Source: Eucalyptus grandis (Eukaryota > Streptophyta > Magnoliopsida > Myrtales > Myrtaceae). Taken from it: 64,000 nt of DNA. Each line of letters begins with the position of its first letter. Within the stretch, counting starts at the first letter, position 1. The stretch is from contig NC_052622.1 of assembly GCF_016545825.1 (NCBI RefSeq), positions 44,105,263-44,169,262 of the forward strand, given 5' to 3'. The translations under genes and the position numbers were made by a program. Of the stretch, positions 58,236-64,000 are shown piece by piece. The notes below the pieces were generated by a model. The model saw only the letters and a program-made list of their open reading frames with translations, did no database searches and was not told where the DNA came from.

Positions 58236-60366
58236 ACAGTCTCATTATTTTCTCAAGTTATATCCACACATGTATCTCAATTTCAACATGGTATTTGATG
58301 CAATAATATCAAAGATCTCAACCAAATTTTCATGCCATATAACATGCCATATGTCATCACATATGCAGCAAGATCAACCCCTCAAAGTATTACATCACAT
58401 AGATAAATTCATTTATTTTTCAAAACACATCAATGTTTCGGGTAAATCAAAATGCATTCCTCTAATTAAAACTCCAGAAAAATTAGTAAATGGCATTAAT
58501 AAATTCTGAAAACTTGACACATTATAGACGAGACCTAAAGGCAGATATCTCATGAATAACTCCATACCAAAAGAATCTCACACAAAACAGTATGGTCCAG
58601 GCATCACAGTTTTCAAACTTCAATATTTCAACTTGCACAGTTTCGGAAGAAATTTAGATTAAATACCCAAATGAACTCCAAAAATTCTGAAATTTTGACA
58701 TCCTATAGAAAATTCTTAAAGGTAAATATCTCATGAATAAATCAAAACCCAAATCGTTCTAGATTAATAGATATAGACGATTATTTCCCCCTGTTCTCGG
58801 TATCATCTTTTCCCAGATTATCATCTTCCAAAAGAACTCATTTCACTGACCTAAATATGTTAATTTATTCTAAATTTTTACTATGTTATTCCTTAGAATA
58901 TTACCTAAAACTTCCATTAAGGACACACGATCAAATTTTAACTGTATGATTTTATAAAAATCACGAAATTGTACTAGGTCGAGATAGCGTTTTTTCCCAG
59001 ATCCAGTTTCTTCAAAGAACAACGATTTTACCAACCTATTTTTGTGCATTTCCTCTAATTTTTTGATATGTTCTACCTCAATAAGTACACTAAAACTTTC
59101 ATTAAGAGATAAAAGTGAGATTTTCACAAAAAGTTACTTTACAGACCACGAAATCACTGAAGGTCAGCACGGCGAATTCCAGATCTAATTTCTCCAAAGA
59201 AAAATAATTTCACTAACCAATACTTGTTCGTTTTGCCTCAAATTTCAGTATGTTGTTCCTCAAGGTGTTCTCTACAACTTTCATGAAGAAATCAAAACAA
59301 GATTCCGACTAAAAAGTCACATGCAGCACACACACACTCACGGATGGTCGGACTGGTCTTTCCAGAAACAGCATGCTAGACCAACGAATCTCTCTTCAAA
59401 AATCCGAAATTTCATCCCATCTACCACAATCAAGATTTACCATCTACTATACACACAGCACATAAATGCAAGGGGTAGGTTTTAGGACTTCACTTGCCTT
59501 AAACTCAAGCACAAACAGCAACAAAAATGGCAGGCAGAGCGGCGAATGGACTGCGGCGAGCTAGGCGGACGATCCTCCTCCTTCCTCTCGCACACCCGCT
59601 TCCTCTCTCTTGGTTTCCCTTTCTCTCTCGGATGACACACTCTCTCTCTCTCGGTCGATTTCCCCTCATCAATCTGCCTCCCTCTCTTTAGTTTTCTTCC
59701 CCTACAATCATTTGCAATCATTTGATTGCATGAAGCCGCCCAAAGGAGCCAATGGGGGCAATCACACTTGGCTTCTCCTCCATGCCACTTGGCAACTCAC
59801 ATGCAAGGTTTATGGGCTTCAATGCTAGGCCAGTCTTGGGCCTTTATGGGCCGGTCGACCAGGAGGCTGGCGTGGGCTGGTTGGACGGTCTTTGGGCCTA
59901 AAAATCAGCCCACCCTCTCCTATTCCTATTCCATTTAACCCTCATTTAAATTAACACATAATTTCAACTTATAAGCCCACAAAAATTTATAATTTAAATC
60001 AATAAAATTCTACTTATAAAGTGCACCATCAAGAATAAGATTTCTATATCAATTTGCACCTTAATAAAATCCTTGGGTCACTTGTAGACACATCTCCATC
60101 CAAACAATCATCCATTACAATGCTCGGCCTTAAATTAATTGAAATTCATTAATTCAATGGCTAATACAAAATCAAACGGCACTTCCATTACCTAATCATG
60201 GTTCATGGTACTCCAGAGGTTGTCACGAGATGTTTGGATGCCACAGAGAGACGCTCAACGTTCTAGAAAAAGATTGGCTAAAAAGTTTTTTGGGTGTTCT
60301 CGGCAAGGTCTCCACACACAGACGGGAGGGCCACCTCTTATTTCTTGGTTGGAACTAGATCGCAAA

Positions 60367-60389
60367 AGGGAGAGAGAGAGAGAGAGCTA

Positions 60390-60427
<38 letters not shown>
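60367..60427. repeat. GA microsatellite
   Basis: Two GA runs are separated by CTAGC, just 5' of the MIF-like copy. GA-rich tracts are common in plant 5' UTRs, so this could be the copied leader. Confidence 0.9.
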
Positions 60428-60428
<1 letters not shown>

Positions 60429-60520
60429 GTTTCATTTCTGTCGCCGGTTTTTATAAAGCTCGAAGCAACGAAGTTCCAAACGACGAAGATGAAGACGAAG
60501 ACGGCGACGACGATGATGAC

Positions 60521-60867
60521 ATGCCTTGTTTGAACATCTCGACCAACGTCAGCCTCGATGACGTCGACAGCTCCCCATTCTCTCCGAGGCCACCTCCAGT
60601 GTCGCCAAGCTCATCGGCAAGCCCGAGACCTACGTGATGATTGTGTTGAAGGGATCAGTCCCCATGGCTTTTGGCGGGACCGAGCAAACTGCCGCCAGCG
60701 GCGAGTTGGTCTCAATCGGTGGGCTGAACCCCGATTTGAACAAGAAGCTGAGCGCCGTAATCGCTTCGATCCTGGAAGCCAAGTTGTCCATCCCCAAGTC
60801 GCTGTTCTTCCTGAAATTTTACGATACCAAGGGTTCCTTCTTTGGATGGAATGGATCCACCTTCTGA
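60521..60867 (+). pseudogene. MDL: MIF/MDL-like gene copy, intronless with a frameshift
   Basis: The ATG at 60521 starts MPCLNISTNVSLDDVD, the conserved N-terminus with the Pro2 that is catalytic in the tautomerase family. The frame is then lost near 60570-60577 (two extra bases fit best). It resumes as IGKPETYVMIVLKGSVPMAF with GGTEQTAASGELVSIGGLNP and ends FYDTKGSFFGWNGSTF and TGA at 60867. That is the full ~115-residue length without introns. Plant MIF/MDL genes normally have introns, so a retrocopy is likely; I see no clear poly-A or TSD. As it stands only a downstream ATG could give a protein of 77 residues without the N-terminal Pro. Whether it is transcribed is unknown. Confidence 0.85.
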
Positions 60868-61249
60868 GCTAATATCGCCCGCTCGTTGCCGTTCGTCGTC
60901 CGGCCTTATCTTCAAGGAGCACCAGACATGCTCTTTTTCGAATTGCTTTGCAAGGGAGAGCCTTGGAGCCGGGGGTTCCCAACCAAGTCAAATCCAGTGG
61001 AACATTCAACATCGAGGGATTTCGTTCATCAACGATCATTGAAGCTTCCGTAGTTGACATAATCAACACTCGGAACCTCGTTTTTTGCACATTAAATAGG
61101 TATGATTCGGATCTGAAACTTTTTGAATAATTGGCCGTGCAATAGCGTTTAGATGTGAGTTTGATTCATATTTGCCTCGTTGATTGTTTGACTGAGGCTG
61201 ATGTCGAGTTTTCGTTTGTTTTTATGTATTACTTGACAAGAAATGAAGA
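60868..61249. other. No gene seen
   Basis: This is sequence between the MIF-like copy and the copia remnant. It may include the 3' UTR of the copied transcript. No recognisable domain. Confidence 0.5.
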
Positions 61250-61454
61250 GAATTGGAGGAAATTGTAATTGTATTTCTCCGTGTATTACGTACATATACA
61301 TGCCCATATTTATAATACAAAAGGAAATAAAATAAAATCAAATAATATTACAATTCGTATTATATCTTCTAAATATTTTATTTTAGTGACCAAATCAATT
61401 ATCCCATATTCTGTTCAATGGTATAACGGCTGGTTTGCATCCTGACAATCTTGC

Positions 61455-62170
61455 TTCAAATATAATCTTCAAAATGAATTTTCACTAGCTAGACATATCC
61501 CTTTGTCGGATCTAGCTATCTCAATTCCAAGGAAGCACTTGAGATGTCCCAAATTTTTTATATGGAAGTTAAGATGCAAATACTCTTTAAACTTCTTAAT
61601 GGCAAGGTTGTCATTTCCCATGATGAGAATCATCAACATAAATCAACAAATAAATTGACAAAGTACCTTCCATCCATGTGAATAATGCATAGTCATGCTT
61701 GGAGGGCTGAAAACTCGCACCTGTGAGAGCAGCAGTAAATTTTACATACCTATGTTGAGAAGTTTGTTTGAGCCCATATAGGGATTTATCTAGACAACAT
61801 ACTCGAGACTCCCCATGTTTGCATAGACTTTGTGGCAGTTCCATGTAGATTTCTTCATCGAGATCTCCATGGAGAAAGGTGTTGTTAACGTCCATTTGAT
61901 GTAGTTCCCAATTATGGAAAGTAGTGATAGTTAGGAAGATGCGAACCGTCACTTCCTTGGCAATGGGAAGAAAGTCTCATGATAATCAAACCCTTTCCGT
62001 TGTGTGAATCCTTTAGCAACTAGCCGAGCTTTGTACCGTTTAACAGAACCATCTACCTTGTGTTTAATTTTGTATACCCACTTGCAGCTAATCGATTTTC
62101 TGTCCGGAAGCAATAAAACTATATCTCAAGTATGATTATGTACAAGAGCACTCAATTCTGCCTCCATGGC
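61455..62170 (-). pseudogene. copia reverse transcriptase remnant (RVT_2)
   Basis: The main open part (61952-61611) reads WELHQMDVNNTFLHGDLDEE and SLYGLKQTSQ, and ends at LLIYVDDS with the catalytic Asp pair. A one-base loss right after it shifts the frame, and the following 45 codons match the family in the other frame. The family LDVKTAFLHG motif is changed to MDVNNTFLHG, still with the first catalytic Asp. Confidence 0.85.
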
Positions 62171-62549
62171 CTGTTGCCATCATTGGTCACGTGCTATTTC
62201 CTCATAAGTGGAAGGTTTGTATTCCTCTGATATACGACTAATACGACACATGTGTTCTAGCGACAATCGATTAAATGAAACGTAAGATGATACAAGATAA
62301 TGTGTACTTGAAGAATCCACAGTGGAACATATGTAGTCCTTTGTCCAAGTGGGTGGATGAACACGACGACCAGAACGTTGAGGTGGCTCGACAATTTGCT
62401 GTTGAGATGGTGCTTGAGAGGATTCACTTACAATTTGCTCTGGAGACGAAACTGGTGACTTGTCCATTTCAAGGACTGGTATAGGTGAGTCAATTGCTTG
62501 ATTAGAGTATTCTGGGATTGTGTCCTCTGGTAGCACTAGAAAGTATTGT

Positions 62550-63253
62550 GAAGCTGCAGATAAATCCTCCTTTGATAAGAATTGCCGATGATTAGGCTCC
62601 GACCTAAGTGTTTTAGATGAATTTGTCTATTTCTAGAATGAAAAAATATCTTCATGAAAGACAACATCTCGGCTAATGAAGAATTGATCTATGGATATTT
62701 CCATAACCTTGTAACCCTTTTGCAAAGGGGGTATTCCATGAATACACATTAAATAGCACGAGAATCCATTTTACTCCGAGGACCCACAGTCATTGCATAG
62801 CATAGGCAACCGAAAACTTTCAAATGTCTGATTTCCAGATATTTTCCAAAAAGCATTTTAAAAGAAGATCGACCTTCAAGAATTCTAGTTGGCATGCGAT
62901 TAATCGAATAAGCCGCTGTGACCACACAATCTCCTCAGTATGTTTTAGGAATGCACACTTGATATTTAAGGGCACGAGCTACTTCCATTTTGTTGAGGAG
63001 TATAAACGCAAGAAGTTTCGTAAAGTATCTCACAAGAAGCAAGGAAAGATTTACATTCTACGGTGAAAAACTCACGCCCATTATTTGTGCGAATTCTTTG
63101 GACAAATTTGTCGAATTGATTCAAACTCCTCATGGAGGTTTGGTATTGATCATGAGTGATTGTCTGATTTGCCCTTTCGATTCCTTTGGTCATAACCTGA
63201 TAAGTAAAAAAATCTCTCTCTTTTTTCTCTTTATCGGTTGGTTTCCCATGCAA
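62550..63253 (-). pseudogene. copia integrase core remnant
   Basis: The open part 63253-62966 contains FDKFVQRIRTNNGREFFTVE and the hallmark YTPQQNG. The family RTDNGxEF motif has Asn where the catalytic Asp should be, so even this segment is catalytically dead. Downstream, VFGCLCYA and related words continue in other frames to about 62550. Confidence 0.82.
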
Positions 63254-63558
63254 TTTTCAACAAGTATCAATTGTATGATATGAGAGTTTACAATATTCAT
63301 AGTATTTACCTCTATTTTTAAAATTCTATCCATTTCCTATTGATGACGTGGTGCCTTGAGGACCGTTGGATGGCTTGAACATCTGGGCTGACATGGGCCT
63401 ACTGAGAGCCACTTGATTTAGCTTTAAATCTAGGTCGTCCATTCGTGAAGCCTTAGGGTTAGCTTCTTCATCTTCTTCCCAATGAAGGGAACTACCCCTC
63501 GGTAAGACCTAACTGGGTTTTGTGTTCACAACGGAGGCCCGAGAGCTTCGGTTGCTCA

Positions 63559-63960
63559 CTACAACAACCCTGCTGAAGCGACGAGGACGACTCTTTCCCC
63601 TCCTTTCATGTACTCCATCGTGGCTAGTCTTTGATTTTCCTCTTGGATAGCCAATTGATATATTTGGTCGAGAGGAGGGACGGGATCCATGGTGAGGATT
63701 TGCAATCGAAACATTGAGAAGCTTTCGTTCAAAATCAATATAAATCGAGTAACCTTCTCCCTCTCTCTAATCTGTCTGTACTGTTTGAGTGTCTCTTTTG
63801 GTCTTTTAAGTTCTTCCTCAGCCGCCTCAAGCTCATTCCAGAGAGTCAAGAATTGATTGAAGCAAGCGGTAATCGAGTTTAGATCCGACAAAGCCTGAGT
63901 AAGCGAAAATAGCTTTGCTATGTCCAACTTTCCATACATTTCTCTAATGTTGTCCCACAT
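63559..63960 (-). pseudogene. copia gag remnant
   Basis: The 133-codon open part starts MWDNIREMYGKLDIAKLFSL and continues LNSITACFNQFLTLWNELEA. It resembles the UBN2/retrotransposon gag domain. The N-terminal portion continues past the right edge. I could not find a CCHC knuckle between 63559 and 63260. Confidence 0.78.
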
Positions 63961-64000
63961 TTATTTCGAATCTTCGATCGGTGGGAGGCTAGTGGCGATA

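Larger units (their letters stand above)
56875..60230. repeat. Long non-coding repeat, possibly a solo LTR or LARD-like element
   Basis: From TGTGGCACCCCCTTCAGG (about 56874) to CCAGAGGTTGTCAC (about 60225) the sequence has TG...CA-like ends, no recognisable genes, and two minisatellites. It has AATTCTGAAATTTTGACA-type near-repeats at 58500-58700, then a CTCTCT-rich patch near 59590-59690. A clean 5-bp TSD was not found (GAGAG versus GAGAT), so the element limits are a guess. Confidence 0.35.
61250..64000 (-). mobile_element. Degraded Ty1-copia element, runs off the right edge
   Basis: In - strand order the window shows gag (63960-63559), integrase (about 63253-62550) and reverse transcriptase (about 62170-61455). 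This integrase-before-RT order defines copia. The RNase H region is nearly absent. From about 61400 to 61250 the sequence resembles part of an LTR (TATAAATATGGGCATGTA on the - strand). The 5' LTR and gag start lie outside the window. All parts carry stops or frameshifts. Confidence 0.85.

Noticed and set aside
61611..63960. Treating the copia pieces as a live element
   Set aside because: The integrase motif has lost its catalytic Asp, the RT is frameshifted just after the YVDD motif, and the RNase H region is nearly gone.

Overview
This window reads as nuclear DNA of a flowering plant, almost certainly a woody eudicot. The evidence is intron-rich genes with GT-AG splice sites and plant-type proteins: a chloroplast-targeted membrane protein, a PP2A scaffold subunit, an APCB1-type aspartyl protease, CYP71-clan P450s and a MIF/MDL-like gene. 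They sit among plant L1 LINEs with an RNase H domain, Ty1-copia and Ty3-gypsy remains, and many small DNA elements. My impression is a Myrtaceae-like genome, but nothing I can see proves the family.

Layout. Left edge: the C-terminal part of an acidic plant protein I do not recognise (3-512). 2.96-6.66 kb: a 5'-truncated L1 LINE on the + strand with a 14-bp target-site duplication (TSD), split by an 872-bp Tourist/Harbinger-like element. 8.79-14.72 kb: a nearly full-length L1 LINE on the - strand with a 16-bp TSD; ORF1 and ORF2 overlap at ATGA, and ORF2 carries endonuclease, reverse transcriptase, zf-RVT and RNase H parts. 15.07-16.24 kb: an element with long terminal inverted repeats. 17.84-20.33 kb: a two-exon gene for a small chloroplast membrane protein. 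23.41-30.24 kb: a complete 12-exon gene for the PP2A 65-kDa scaffold subunit (588 aa). 30.8-31.7 kb: a GGGCC-rich degenerate tandem repeat. 31.99-37.48 kb (- strand): a complete nine-exon gene for a membrane-anchored aspartyl protease of the APCB1 type (568 aa). 38-48 kb: repeats, a P450 fragment, a gypsy gag relic and short inverted-repeat elements. 48.1-54.5 kb (- strand): a P450 cluster with one intact two-exon gene (504 aa), one frameshifted gene and one fragment. The cluster is bracketed by two inverted copies of an unidentified ~0.75-0.9 kb sequence. 55.12-55.83 kb: a hAT-like element. 56.9-60.2 kb: a long non-coding repeat with two minisatellites. 60.5 kb: an intronless, frameshifted MIF/MDL copy. 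61.3 kb to the right edge: a degraded copia element on the - strand.

The three intact multi-exon genes are unrelated housekeeping or signalling genes and do not form a pathway. The P450 block is a local tandem family in decay. I found no clear new biological system. The most informative signals are structural: insertions dated by nesting, LINE-derived micro-insertions with perfect TSDs, a GC-rich Tourist-like family in three states of preservation, and the inverted repeat pair around the P450 cluster. Exon coordinates come from reading splice sites and from family conservation, and every exon phase closes; no transcript data were available.
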